Shown: positions 34,361 to 43,826, numbered from the stretch's first letter. The stretch is 64,000 nucleotides of DNA from Pseudomonas vanderleydeniana (GCF_014268755.2 NZ_CP077093.1:4204001-4268000); one strand, 5' to 3'. A program made the numbers and translations. Notes: a model not told the origin generated them from the sequence alone.

Positions 34361-34816
34361 ATGGTTCAGATACAGCACACCGGTGCGGCGACCCGCGCCA
34401 GCGAAACCCCTACCCCGGCTCCCGGCGGCCTGTCGCCGCGCCGGGAAAACCTGGTCAAGCAACTGATCCTCGAGCGCTTGAGCGAAACCCTGGAGATCAG
34501 CGAGCTGGCCCGCGCCTGTTCGCTGTCACGCAGCCATTTCTCGCGCGCCTTCAAGTGCAGCACCGGGCTCTCGCCCCAGGACTGGATTCGCCAGCAGCGG
34601 ATCGCCCGGGCCAAGCAGCTGATTCGTGAAACCGACCTGAGCCTGACGCAGATCAGCCTCGAATGCGGCTTCTGCGACCAGGCGTACTTCTGCCACATTT
34701 TTACGCGCAGCGAAGGGATCAATCCGTTTGCCTGGCGCGGTCAACAGTTGGCCGCCCGTCCTTCCCGGCGTGGCGAGCGCCACCTGTGCTATGTCGAGCG
34801 ACCTGGCGCACAATAA
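34361..34816 (+). CDS. small AraC-family regulator
   Basis: 151 residues consisting almost only of a double-HTH AraC domain: ISELARACSLSRSHFSRAFK and ISLECGFCDQAYFCHIFTRS. There is no ligand-binding domain; the N-terminal 35 residues are low-complexity (TRASETPTPAPGG). The start could also be ATG 34325. It is divergent from the LysR gene and upstream of the large ATPase-type regulator gene. Confidence 0.88.
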   Translation: MVQIQHTGAATRASETPTPAPGGLSPRRENLVKQLILERLSETLEISELARACSLSRSHFSRAFKCSTGLSPQDWIRQQRIARAKQLIRETDLSLTQISLECGFCDQAYFCHIFTRSEGINPFAWRGQQLAARPSRRGERHLCYVERPGAQ

Positions 34817-35063
34817 TTGCCCGCATTGCCCTTTACGCTGCCATCCCCTGCAATCCGGTTGCCATCCGTCGTGAAACGGGTGGCCGCCTTCCCCTTCTGC
34901 GAGTAGTCAACCTGCCACCACATTGCACAACCGCCCAAACCTGAGGAATATGCACGGGTATTGCGTGATAGACAGGGGCCTTGCGTGCGCTCCGGGTCAT
35001 GCGCCCCCTCTGTCGACAGAGCACGGGGGCATTCAGAAGAAAAAAGCGAGCAGGAGCGACCCG

Positions 35064-37850
35064 TTGACCCTTTCACTCGAGCAGGCCGTGCGTTTCGGCC
35101 CTTATCGAACCTATCCCGCACAGCGCCTGATCATGGAGGGCGATCGCCCGCTGCGACTGGGCCGGCGTGCCATGGACATCCTGCTGATCCTGCTCGAACA
35201 CGCCGGGCAGTTGGTCAGCAAGCAGGAACTGATCGCCCGGGTCTGGCCCGACAGCGTGGTCGAGGACATCAACCTGCGCGTGCACATGGCGGCGCTGCGC
35301 AAGGCCCTGGGCGACGGCCAGGCCGGGCAACGCTACATCGTCACCGTTGCCCAGCGTGGCTACAGCTTCGTCGCCCCCTGCCAATTGGACATGATCGAGC
35401 AACAGCCCGAGGACGGAGCACCGGTCAGCCATAACCTGCCCGTGCGCCGAACCCGCATGATCGGTCGCCAGGCGCTGCTGGCCGGCATGGTCCGGCATTT
35501 CTCGCACCAGCGTTTCATCACCCTGGTCGGCCCCGGTGGCATCGGCAAGACCACCGTGGCCCTGAGCGTCGCCGAACAGCTGATCGGCCACTACCGCGAT
35601 GGGATCCGCCTGCTCGACCTGGCCCCCCTCGACAACCCGGCGATGGTCGCCACGCACCTGGCGACGCTGCTTGAGGTGCCGCTACCGGAAAACGAGCCGA
35701 CTGCCAGTATCGTCGCCTGCCTGCGCGAACGGCAGATGCTGCTGGTGATCGACAACTGCGAGCACCTGCTCGATGCCGTCGCTCCGCTGTGCGAAAGCCT
35801 TCTGCGTGGTGCGCCACAGGTCCATATCCTGGCGACCAGCCGCGAAAGCCTGCGGGCCGAGGGCGAATTCGTACAGCGCCTGGAATCACTGGATTGCCCG
35901 CCTCTGCTGGCCACCCTGGACCGTGAGCGGGCGCTGGACTTCCCGGCCCTGCAGTTGTTCGTCGAGCGCGCCATGGCCTCCCAGGACAGCTTCGAACTGA
36001 CCCAGGAACATCTGCCACAGGCCATCGAGATCTGCCGGCGCCTGGACGGCATTCCACTGGCCATCGAGCTGGCCGCCGCCCAGGTCGCAGACCTGGGCCT
36101 GCACGGCCTGCTCGCGCAATTGCAGGACAGCTTTCGCCTGTTGACCCAGGGCAGCCATGCGCCGCTGGGGCGCCACCAGACCCTGCGCGCGACCCTGGAC
36201 TGGAGCTTTGAACTGCTCAGCCCTACCGAACAGACCTGCCTGCGCCGCCTGGGGATATTCCGCGGCGGATTCACCCTGGCCTCGGCCGCCGCAGTGATCA
36301 TGGGGGCGAACGTCGAGGTCAGCGAGGTGTTCGCCGCCATCACGCAACTGGTCGCCAAGTCGCTGCTGAACGTCGAGGTCGGCGACGAGGACGTGTTCTA
36401 CCGGCTGCTCGACACCACCCGCAGCTATGCCCTGGAAAAACTCGAACTGGCCTGCGAGCTGCCGGGCACCCGGCGGCGCCACGCCGAACGCTGCCTGGCC
36501 CTGATGGAACAGGCCCAGGCCGAGTGGGAAAGTACCCCGACCGAACGCTGGATCGAACGCTATGCTCGCGGCCTGGAAGACCTGCGCGCGGCCTTGGAGT
36601 GGGGCCTGGGGCCGAACGGGCCACAAGGCCTGGCGATCCGCCTGACAGCCGCCTCGGCACCACTGTGGCAGGAGCTGTCCTTGCCCAAGGAGCAAGGCGA
36701 TCATGTGCGCAAGGCCCTCCAGTTGCTGGAGAGAATGAGTCGTCCCAGCCCGCACCTGACCATCGCGCTCAAGCTGGCCCTGGGCAATGCCTGCTATCAC
36801 ACCCATGGCGGCAGCGCCGAAACCATTGCCAGCTTCAGCAGTGCCCAGGCCCTGGCCGAGTACCATGGTGATCTCGGTGGCCAGCTCAAGGCCGTGTCCG
36901 GTCACATGACCGCCAACCTCAGCAGTGGCAACTACCGGCTGGCCCTGGAGCAGAGCCGGCAATTCGACCAACTGGCGCTCAGCGATACCCCACTGTCGCT
37001 TGGCACCCAGCGTCTGCGAGTGCTGGCACTGCACTATTCCGGCGACCAGACGCGCGCCCGGGCGCTTGCCGAACAGGTGCTGCAACGCCTGGCCCAGAAC
37101 GATCACGTCAACCGTTTCACCCGCGACTTTGGCGTGCAGTACGACCAGAGCGTCGCGGCCCTGACCGTGCTGGCCCGCATTCTCTGGCTGCAGGGCCTGC
37201 CCGAGCAGGCCTGGCGCACCGCCCGCCAGGCGCTGGACCTTGCCCTGCAGGTCAACCATGGCACGTCCATCTGCTACACCCTGGCCCTGTCTGGCTGCCT
37301 GATTCCCTACTACAACGGCGATATCGGTACCGCCCGGGAGCTGCTGCAACTGCTGCTGGAGCAGGCGCAGAAGCACTCGGTGGCACTGTTCCAGAACTGG
37401 GGATTGCAGTACGCCCAGGTGCTTGCCATGCAACCACCGGCCAACCTGATGCCGACCAACAGCGGCCTGGTGAAGGAAATCATGGTCACCCTCGACAGCC
37501 GTTTCATCGACGACACCTTGTTCGAGCGCGCCGAAAGCGGCGCGGCCGGCTGGAGCAGCGCGGAGATCCTGCGCGCACAGGCGGAAAAACTGCTGGCACA
37601 GCGCCAGATGGACGCGGCTGAGAGTCTGTTGCTCAAGGCCATCAGCGTGGCACAGGACCAGGGCGCGCTGACCTGGGAACTGCGTAGCGCGACCTCGCTG
37701 GCGCGGTTATGGCAACAGCAGGGGCGCTACTGCGCGGCCCACGAGCTGCTCGCAGCGGTGCATGGACGGTTCGGCGAAGGCTGCAACATGCCGGACCTGC
37801 TCGACGCCGCCCAGTTGCTCCAGACGCTGGAGCCACGCCGGTCAGCCTGA
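35064..37850 (+). CDS. winged-helix/STAND ATPase regulator with C-terminal helical repeats
   Basis: 928 residues from TTG 35064, which has AGGAG 7 bp upstream; longer in-frame starts lack such a signal. Domains: OmpR/CadC-type winged helix (about 8-105, ending RYIVTVAQRGYSFVAP), NB-ARC-like ATPase with Walker A GPGGIGKTT (156-164) and Walker B VIDNCEHL, arm domain LDGIPLAIELAAAQ, and about 450 residues of TPR-like helical repeats. STAND regulators oligomerise on ligand binding and activate transcription. The ligand and target are unknown. It meets the paralogue at 37842 tail to tail with a 9-bp overlap. Confidence 0.88.
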   Translation: MTLSLEQAVRFGPYRTYPAQRLIMEGDRPLRLGRRAMDILLILLEHAGQLVSKQELIARVWPDSVVEDINLRVHMAALRKALGDGQAGQRYIVTVAQRGYSFVAPCQLDMIEQQPEDGAPVSHNLPVRRTRMIGRQALLAGMVRHFSHQRFITLVGPGGIGKTTVALSVAEQLIGHYRDGIRLLDLAPLDNPAMVATHLATLLEVPLPENEPTASIVACLRERQMLLVIDNCEHLLDAVAPLCESLLRGAPQVHILATSRESLRAEGEFVQRLESLDCPPLLATLDRERALDFPALQLFVERAMASQDSFELTQEHLPQAIEICRRLDGIPLAIELAAAQVADLGLHGLLAQLQDSFRLLTQGSHAPLGRHQTLRATLDWSFELLSPTEQTCLRRLGIFRGGFTLASAAAVIMGANVEVSEVFAAITQLVAKSLLNVEVGDEDVFYRLLDTTRSYALEKLELACELPGTRRRHAERCLALMEQAQAEWESTPTERWIERYARGLEDLRAALEWGLGPNGPQGLAIRLTAASAPLWQELSLPKEQGDHVRKALQLLERMSRPSPHLTIALKLALGNACYHTHGGSAETIASFSSAQALAEYHGDLGGQLKAVSGHMTANLSSGNYRLALEQSRQFDQLALSDTPLSLGTQRLRVLALHYSGDQTRARALAEQVLQRLAQNDHVNRFTRDFGVQYDQSVAALTVLARILWLQGLPEQAWRTARQALDLALQVNHGTSICYTLALSGCLIPYYNGDIGTARELLQLLLEQAQKHSVALFQNWGLQYAQVLAMQPPANLMPTNSGLVKEIMVTLDSRFIDDTLFERAESGAAGWSSAEILRAQAEKLLAQRQMDAAESLLLKAISVAQDQGALTWELRSATSLARLWQQQGRYCAAHELLAAVHGRFGEGCNMPDLLDAAQLLQTLEPRRSA

Positions 37851-39293
37851 GACCCGCTCCGCCTGGCGCAGATACTCGGCATGGCGCCGCTCCCACGCAG
37901 GCTGCTGCCCAGTACGCGCCAGCTGTTCCAGGGCATAGGTGCGGGTGGTATTGAGCAGCCGGTAGCGGGGCATGCCGGTGCCCTGCTCCAGCGCCAGCAA
38001 CGACTTGTCCGCCAGGCTGGCCAGCAACCCCGGCACTTGCGCCGCAGCCAGCGACTCACCGCCTGCCACCGCAATGGCCGCCTCGGTGTTGAAGCACATC
38101 TTGAACACCGCCAGACGCTGCAAGAGGATCTGTTCCCGCGGTTCCAGCCGCTCGTAGCTCCAGTCCAGTGCCGCCTTGAGCGTCTGGTGCCGGGGTTCGG
38201 CGGTACGGCGGCCCTGGGTCAGCAGTTGAAAACAGTTGCCGAGCTGGGCCTGCAGCCCTACCAGTGCCAGGGCACTGATCTGGGTCGCGGCCAGTTCTAT
38301 GGCCAGCGGCAAGCCATCGAGTCGACGACAAATATCGCGTACCGCAAGCAGATCCCGCTCACGCAGGACAAACCCCTGCTGGCAGGCCCGCGCCCGGCTG
38401 ACGAACAGCTGAACCGCCGAATAGCCCATCATCTCGTCCACGCTGTGCAGCGCCGAGGCCGGCGGCACGGCCAGCGGCGGCAAGCGCTGCACACACTCGC
38501 CGCCAGCCCCCAGGGATTCACGACTGGTGACCAGCAGCGACAAGCGCGGGGCGATGGCCAGCAAGTGCTCGACCAGGGTGCGGCAGCCATCACGCAGATG
38601 CCCGCAGTTGTCCAGCACCACCAGGGCATGCCGTTCGGCGATACCGTGCAGGTCGCGGTCCAGGTCAAGGCAATCGGCCAACTGTTCGACCACCTGCGCC
38701 GGATCGTCGAGGCTGACCAGGTCGATCATCCACACGCCATCGCGATAGTGCTGCAGCAGCAGTTCGGCCACGCGCAGCGCCACCGTACTCTTGCCGACCC
38801 CGGCAGGCCCTGCCAGGGTCATGAAGCGTCGCACCGGCAGTTGTCGAACCAGACTGCCCACCAACGAATCGCGCCCGGTCACCGGCGTCAGTCGGGCGGG
38901 CAGATTGTGCGCGGACTTCAGGGCCACTGCCGACGAGACCGGCAGCGCCACCTGTTCGCGCTGCACCGAGGCGATGAAGCTGTAGCCGCGCTGCGGGACG
39001 TTGATGATGTAGCGCTGCCCGCCTTCACCGTCCCCGAGGGCCCGGCGCAAGGCGGCAATGTGCACGCGCAGGTTGATTTCCTCGACCACCGAGGTCGGCC
39101 AGACGCGGGCGATCAGTTCGTCCTTGCTGACCACACTGCCCGCGTGCTCAAGCAGAATCTGCAGAATGTCCAACGCACGGCCGCCCATGCGCAGTGGGCG
39201 CTCACCGTCCAGCACCAGCCGTTGGCGCAGGTGAAAGGCATAAGGGCCAAAGCGCAACAGCGCATCGCCCTCCAATTGTCTGAGGCTGCTCAT
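37842..39293 (-). CDS. winged-helix/STAND ATPase regulator lacking the repeat domain
   Basis: 483-residue paralogue of the gene at 35064. Winged helix (about 10-110, ending RYIINVPQRGYSFIAS), Walker A GPAGVGKST (162-170), VVLDNCGHL and LDGLPLAIELAAT are colinear with it. It ends just after the arm domain (YALEQLARTGQQPAWERRHA), so the TPR-like sensor is missing. It may be a natural short form, a truncated copy or a modulator of the longer protein. Convergent, overlapping stops. Confidence 0.88.
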   Translation of the reverse strand: MSSLRQLEGDALLRFGPYAFHLRQRLVLDGERPLRMGGRALDILQILLEHAGSVVSKDELIARVWPTSVVEEINLRVHIAALRRALGDGEGGQRYIINVPQRGYSFIASVQREQVALPVSSAVALKSAHNLPARLTPVTGRDSLVGSLVRQLPVRRFMTLAGPAGVGKSTVALRVAELLLQHYRDGVWMIDLVSLDDPAQVVEQLADCLDLDRDLHGIAERHALVVLDNCGHLRDGCRTLVEHLLAIAPRLSLLVTSRESLGAGGECVQRLPPLAVPPASALHSVDEMMGYSAVQLFVSRARACQQGFVLRERDLLAVRDICRRLDGLPLAIELAATQISALALVGLQAQLGNCFQLLTQGRRTAEPRHQTLKAALDWSYERLEPREQILLQRLAVFKMCFNTEAAIAVAGGESLAAAQVPGLLASLADKSLLALEQGTGMPRYRLLNTTRTYALEQLARTGQQPAWERRHAEYLRQAERVSG

Positions 39294-39478
39294 GTCCACT
39301 CGCGGGCCCAGGCCGGGCACGACTTCGACACGGCAAGAACCGACGCGCGAAGTGATCCAGCGGACCCACGCCTCCCTTGCGAAATATCCGCATCCATCTT
39401 GGCAGGCAGGCGTGACGGAACAACCGTGTCTGGGGGAGCGTTACGGACTTCCCGGTGCGCGAGGCGGACAAACCCGCC

Positions 39479-40429
39479 TCAGCTGAACTGTTCGCGGTAC
39501 TGAATGGGTGTCAGACCCAGCTTTTCGCCGAACAGAAAGCGCATGTGCCGCACGCTGCCAAAGCCGCTCTTGTAAGCCACGGTCTTGAGCGGCAGGTCGG
39601 TGGATTCCAGCAGGCTCCTGGCGTAGTCGATGCGGGCGCTCTGCACGAACGCCATGGGCGTCATGCCGGTCTCGCGAACGAACATCCGGGAAAAATGGCG
39701 GGGGCTCATGTTCACCAGGGCGGCCATGCTCTGCACACTGAAGGCTTCGTCCAGGTGTTCGAGCACGTGGTTCTGAACCCAGGTCACGGGGGTCTGCTGG
39801 GGAGCAACCGCTGCGGTCAGCGGACTGAACTGCGCCTGCCCGCCATGGCGCTTCATCACCACCAGCAGTACCTTCGCCACATCCTGCGCGACTTTCTTGC
39901 CGTGATCTTCGGCCACGATGGCCAGGGCCAGGTCGATACCGGCCGTCACCCCGCCGGAGGTCAGCAGCTTGCGATCGCGCAGGTAGATCCGATCCGTCTC
40001 GACGATGGCAGCGGGGAAGGTCTTGATCAAACGCTCGGTGTAGTTCCAGTGGGTGGTCACCCGGTGGCCGTCGAGCAGACCGGCATGCCCGAGCACGAAA
40101 GCGCCGGTACAGACCGAGCCATAGCTGATGGCCTTTTCGGCAGCCTGCTTCAGCCAACCGACCAATTGCGGATGGATCCTGTTATAGCCCCCCGGTCCAC
40201 CTGGCACCAGCAGCAGATCGTATGCCGCCGGCGCCTCGTCAATGCCCAGGTCGGTTTCGACCCGCACGCCATTGGACGCCCGTAGCGACCCCGGCTCACT
40301 GCCGATGGTCACGAGCTGATAGTGATCGGCGGGCTTGAGGTAGCGATTGGCCATGGAAAACACCTCCATGGGCCCGGCCATGTCGAGCAGGAGAAAGTCT
40401 GGAAACAGCACCATAGCCACGGTTTTCAT
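39479..40429 (-). CDS. GlxA-family AraC regulator with DJ-1/PfpI domain
   Basis: 316 residues: N-terminal DJ-1/PfpI-like amidotransferase fold (1-185; the nucleophile-elbow position reads YGSVCTGAFVLG, with the Cys retained) and a C-terminal double HTH (SVQSMAALVNMSPRHFSRMF). GlxA-type regulators respond to amino-acid-derived or quaternary-amine ligands. It is divergent from the pirin gene, about 250 bp apart. Confidence 0.92.
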   Translation of the reverse strand: MKTVAMVLFPDFLLLDMAGPMEVFSMANRYLKPADHYQLVTIGSEPGSLRASNGVRVETDLGIDEAPAAYDLLLVPGGPGGYNRIHPQLVGWLKQAAEKAISYGSVCTGAFVLGHAGLLDGHRVTTHWNYTERLIKTFPAAIVETDRIYLRDRKLLTSGGVTAGIDLALAIVAEDHGKKVAQDVAKVLLVVMKRHGGQAQFSPLTAAVAPQQTPVTWVQNHVLEHLDEAFSVQSMAALVNMSPRHFSRMFVRETGMTPMAFVQSARIDYARSLLESTDLPLKTVAYKSGFGSVRHMRFLFGEKLGLTPIQYREQFS

Positions 40430-40678
40430 TGTTTGGACATCACTTCACTATCAAGGAGACGCATCAAGGGAGGAGCATCAGGGAGCAGCGCCCACACGGT
40501 GTCCGGGGGATGGCTACCCAGGGCAGAGGGGGTGAACAGGAAGCATACAGGAGGGTTGACCCACACTGTCAACCAGAGGGAGACGGTCTTTCAGTTTCCA
40601 TCTACTTATTTAACCAATGAGTAAACATTAAGCTTCTCCTCACTCGGACGAATCAACGTCCCCCCAGGAGAATTCATC

Positions 40679-41401
40679 ATGCTCACGCTTCGCAAGGCTT
40701 CCGATCGCGGTATTGCCAACCATGGCTGGCTGAAGTCGTACCACACCTTTTCCTTCGCCAACTATCGCAACCTCAACGAGCAGGGCTTTTCCGACCTGCT
40801 GGTGATCAACGATGACCGGGTCGCCGCCGGCAAGGGCTTCGGCCAGCATCCACACCGGGACATGGAGATCTTCTCCTACGTGCTCGAAGGCGCCCTGGAA
40901 CACAAGGACACCCTCGGCACCGGTTCGGTGATCCGCCCCGGTGATGTGCAACTGATGAGCGCCGGTACCGGCGTGGCCCACAGCGAGTTCAACCATTCGC
41001 ACAACGAGCTGGTGCACTTCCTGCAGATCTGGATCGTGCCCGAAGTCAGTGGTGCCACCCCGCGTTATCAGCAGCAGCATTTCAGCGAAGAGCAGAAACG
41101 CGGCCGCCTGGCGCTGATCATCTCCCCCGACGGCAAACATGGCTCGTTGAAAGTGCGTCAGGATGCCCGGGTCTATGCCGGCCTGTTCGACGGCAAGGAA
41201 ACCGCCAGCCTGGAACTGGCCGAGAACCGCTACGCCTATGTGCACGTCGCTCGCGGCAGCGTCGAACTCAACGGCCTGATGTTGCAGACCGGTGACGGTG
41301 TAAGGGTTCGCAAGGAACGCCTGCTGACCCTGGCCAACGGGGTGGATGCCGAGGTCCTGGTGTTCGACCTGCGGCCTGAAGAACTGCCACAGATGCCATG
41401 A
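40679..41401 (+). CDS. pirin family bicupin protein
   Basis: 240 residues. The N-terminal cupin carries the metal ligands HPHRD (His57, His59) and the later ligand pair near TGVAHSEFN. YhhW-type pirins act as quercetin 2,3-dioxygenases or redox sensors. AGGAG sits 9 bp before the ATG. A terminator follows directly. Confidence 0.93.
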   Translation: MLTLRKASDRGIANHGWLKSYHTFSFANYRNLNEQGFSDLLVINDDRVAAGKGFGQHPHRDMEIFSYVLEGALEHKDTLGTGSVIRPGDVQLMSAGTGVAHSEFNHSHNELVHFLQIWIVPEVSGATPRYQQQHFSEEQKRGRLALIISPDGKHGSLKVRQDARVYAGLFDGKETASLELAENRYAYVHVARGSVELNGLMLQTGDGVRVRKERLLTLANGVDAEVLVFDLRPEELPQMP

Positions 41402-41411
41402 GGCCACAGAC

Positions 41412-41446
41412 AGCCCGGGGGTTTACTGCTCCCGGGCTATTTTTAA
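41412..41446 (+). terminator. terminator of the pirin gene
   Basis: Stem AGCCCGGG / CCCGGGCT around an 11-nt loop, followed by ATTTTTAAA. It isolates the ebo operon from upstream transcription. Confidence 0.9.
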
Positions 41447-41927
41447 ATACGACTCATTTAGATTTAAACCGAAGTTTCAAGAGCAACTTCAGCGAAACAG
41501 CAACATCATGCTTCGAAACCACCGATCGACTTCAAGCATGTGAATATAGCCAATAGCAATAAAAAATATAGCCAAAAATACTCCCTCACAAACTTGCAAT
41601 GCGTAAATGTTCGCAAGAAAAGAAAACTGCATCTGGAGTGATTACTTTTCGAACATCCGATCGCCGAGTCTTGCCCCATAAGCACAAGTCATTGTTTTAA
41701 ATGACAACTATTCTGAAAAAAAGCCCAGCCTCCCGCCAAAAGCCCCCTATTTCGCCTGCCACGACAAGACAAACTTGCAAAAATTCCATCGCCGTCTAAG
41801 TTCATGACTATCACTTCAGAGTGTGACCCTCCACACACTCGCCGCACACTTACCCGACCGGAGAGTTCAACTAAGAAATATAAAACCACCGCTCCAAAAT
41901 ACTGAAACGGAACTCAGTCATTACATT
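41447..41927 (+). promoter_or_regulatory. AT-rich leader/promoter region of the ebo operon
   Basis: About 480 bp without a convincing gene and clearly richer in A+T than the rest of the window (runs such as AATAAAAAATATAGCC). A palindrome GTCATT-GTTTTA-AATGAC lies at 41688-41705. Such regions are typical targets of the MvaT/MvaU silencers in Pseudomonas. The promoter must be here, but I cannot fix the -35/-10 pair. Confidence 0.5.
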
Positions 41928-41942
41928 CAAGAGGGACGCTTG
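41928..41942 (+). promoter_or_regulatory. candidate RsmA/RsmE (CsrA) site over the eboD ribosome-binding site
   Basis: CAAG-AGGGACG-CTTG forms a small hairpin ending exactly at ATG 41943. The sequence AGAGGGACGC matches 8 of 10 positions of the (A/U)CANGGANG(U/A) consensus with an intact ANGGANG core, and the GGA is in the loop. A further ANGGA (ACGGA) lies at 41907-41911. This is the form of Gac/Rsm-controlled leaders in P. fluorescens; control is inferred. Confidence 0.5.
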
Positions 41943-43826
41943 ATGAAGCGCAGCCGGTGGTATCGTGCGTTTTCAAAACAGGGGTCAGCCGAGTATCGCT
42001 GGCTGTCACTCGTCTGTTTCTCGGGCCTGGTGATCGTGAGCTTCCTGCTGTTCGAACAGCAGATCCAGGGCTTGCTGGAACACCTGGGCCAGTCCCACCC
42101 CGCCACGCCAACCCAGCAGCTCAACCTGGCCCTGCTGCTGGTCACCCTGCTGATCCTCGATGTGCTGCTGCCCGTGCCGTCGAGCATGGTTGCGCTGCTG
42201 GCCATCGCCCTGTTTGGCGGCATCGGCGGGTACCTGGTGATCTTCATCGGCCTGTGTCTCGGGGCTCTGTTTGGCTACGGACTGGGTGCCGGCTACTTCC
42301 GCCTGCTGTCCAATCGCCTGAACATCCGGCACCGCCAGCAAGCTGCGCTCGCCCATCCGCTGAGCACACTGTCGTTGATCTGCCTGCGTGGCGTGCCGGT
42401 CCTGGCCGAGACTTCGGTGGTGGCCGCAGGCATGCAGCGCTACCCATTGCGCCAGTTCCTGGTGGTGACGACGCTGGCCAACGCCGGCCTGGCGCTGGCC
42501 TACGGCGCCATCGGTACCGCGCTGCTGGAACAGAACGCCTGGCTGGTGGCGATCCTCGCCAGCATGGTACTGCCGGGGCTGTTCCTCGGTGCTCGCAGCC
42601 TCTTCAAGGCCTATCGGCTGAACTCCCGGAACGACGCCGAGCACACCTTGCACGGGCGCTTCGAGGTGAGCTACGACTACCCGGTGGTCTTCACCGACCA
42701 CGTGTTCGATCCGGACAATGCCTGCCTGCATCAACAACTGACTCGCCTGCAGGACGGCCCGGTCAAAGTGCTGGTCTTCGCCGACGAGCAGTTGCTCCAG
42801 TGCCGCTCGCCACTGCTGCAGCAGATCGACGACTACTTCAGCGCTCACGCCGCCGACCTGCACCTGCAAACCGCACCGTTTCCCGTACCGGCGGGCGAGT
42901 CGAGCAAACGACCCGAGGTGCTGCAGCAGCTCTACGAACAACTGTTGCAACAGGGCATGGACCGCCACGGTTATGTCCTCGCCCTGGGCGGCGGCGCCAC
43001 GCTCGACGCGGTGGGCTATGCCTGCGCCACCTTTCACCGCGGCATTCGCCTGATCAGGATCCCCACCACCGTCCTGGCGCAGAACGACGCGGGTATCGGG
43101 GTGAAGAACGGCATCAACGCCTTCGAGCAGAAGAACCTGCTCGGTACGTTCTGTCCGGCCACGGCCGTGATCAACGATTTCCAGTTGCTCGACAGCCTCT
43201 CCTACCGGGACCAGATCGCCGGGCTCGCCGAGGCGATCAAGGTTGCGGCAATCAAGGACGCCCGTTTCTTCCAGTGGATGGAGCAGCAGGCCGACGCCCT
43301 CGCCCGCTTCGAGCCACAGGCCAGTCGCTATGCCATCCGCCGCTGCGCCGAACTGCACCTGGGGCATATTACCGGGGCGGGTGATCCCTTCGAGCGCGGC
43401 AACGGTCGGCCGCTGGATTACGGACACTGGGCCGCACACAAGCTGGAGAAGCTCAGCCAACACCGTTTGCGCCATGGTGAAGCGGTCGCCGTGGGCATGG
43501 CCCTGGATGCGCTGTATGCCAATGCCCGCGGGCTGCTCGGCGACAGCGAATGCGAGCGCCTGTTGCGGCTGTTGCTCAAGCTGGGCTTCAGCCTGTGCCC
43601 ACCGGAACTGCTGCTGAAAGACTCGCAGGGGCGCCTGCTGGTCCTGCTGGGGCTGGAAGAATTTCGCCAGCACCTGGGCGGTGAACTGTCGATCCCGATG
43701 CTCAGCCGGATGGGTGAATCGCTGGACGTGCATGAGATCGATCCGGCGCTGATGGAGCAGGCGCTGCAGCGGCTGTCGAGCTGCACCTGCCCCGAGTTGG
43801 ACGGGATACGGAGTTGCGCGCAATGA
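41943..43826 (+). CDS. eboD: VTT/DedA-like membrane domain fused to EboD (3-dehydroquinate synthase-like)
   Basis: 627 residues. The first ~215 hold five or six membrane helices with a VTT (TVP38/DedA) pattern: PSSMVALLAIALFGGIGGYL, then LRGVPVLAETSVVAAGM. From about 230 a sugar-phosphate-cyclase domain follows: LALGGGATLDAVGYACATFH, RIPTTVLAQNDAGIGVKN, and metal-ligand regions AGLAEAIKVA, LDYGHWAAHKLE and RHGEAVAVGM. EboD proteins elsewhere are usually only the second domain, so the fusion would anchor the cyclase to the inner membrane. GAGGGA precedes ATG 41943. First gene of the ebo operon; its stop overlaps the eboC start (ATGA). Confidence 0.88.
   Translation: MKRSRWYRAFSKQGSAEYRWLSLVCFSGLVIVSFLLFEQQIQGLLEHLGQSHPATPTQQLNLALLLVTLLILDVLLPVPSSMVALLAIALFGGIGGYLVIFIGLCLGALFGYGLGAGYFRLLSNRLNIRHRQQAALAHPLSTLSLICLRGVPVLAETSVVAAGMQRYPLRQFLVVTTLANAGLALAYGAIGTALLEQNAWLVAILASMVLPGLFLGARSLFKAYRLNSRNDAEHTLHGRFEVSYDYPVVFTDHVFDPDNACLHQQLTRLQDGPVKVLVFADEQLLQCRSPLLQQIDDYFSAHAADLHLQTAPFPVPAGESSKRPEVLQQLYEQLLQQGMDRHGYVLALGGGATLDAVGYACATFHRGIRLIRIPTTVLAQNDAGIGVKNGINAFEQKNLLGTFCPATAVINDFQLLDSLSYRDQIAGLAEAIKVAAIKDARFFQWMEQQADALARFEPQASRYAIRRCAELHLGHITGAGDPFERGNGRPLDYGHWAAHKLEKLSQHRLRHGEAVAVGMALDALYANARGLLGDSECERLLRLLLKLGFSLCPPELLLKDSQGRLLVLLGLEEFRQHLGGELSIPMLSRMGESLDVHEIDPALMEQALQRLSSCTCPELDGIRSCAQ

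Noticed and set aside
41447..41927. Short frames (for example 33 codons from 41804) in the AT-rich leader
   Set aside because: No ribosome-binding site, no hydrophobic or conserved pattern; treated as leader DNA.
42006..43823. Antisense frame (605 codons) opposite eboD
   Set aside because: Gln/Arg-rich shadow translation of the VTT-EboD fusion; no family.
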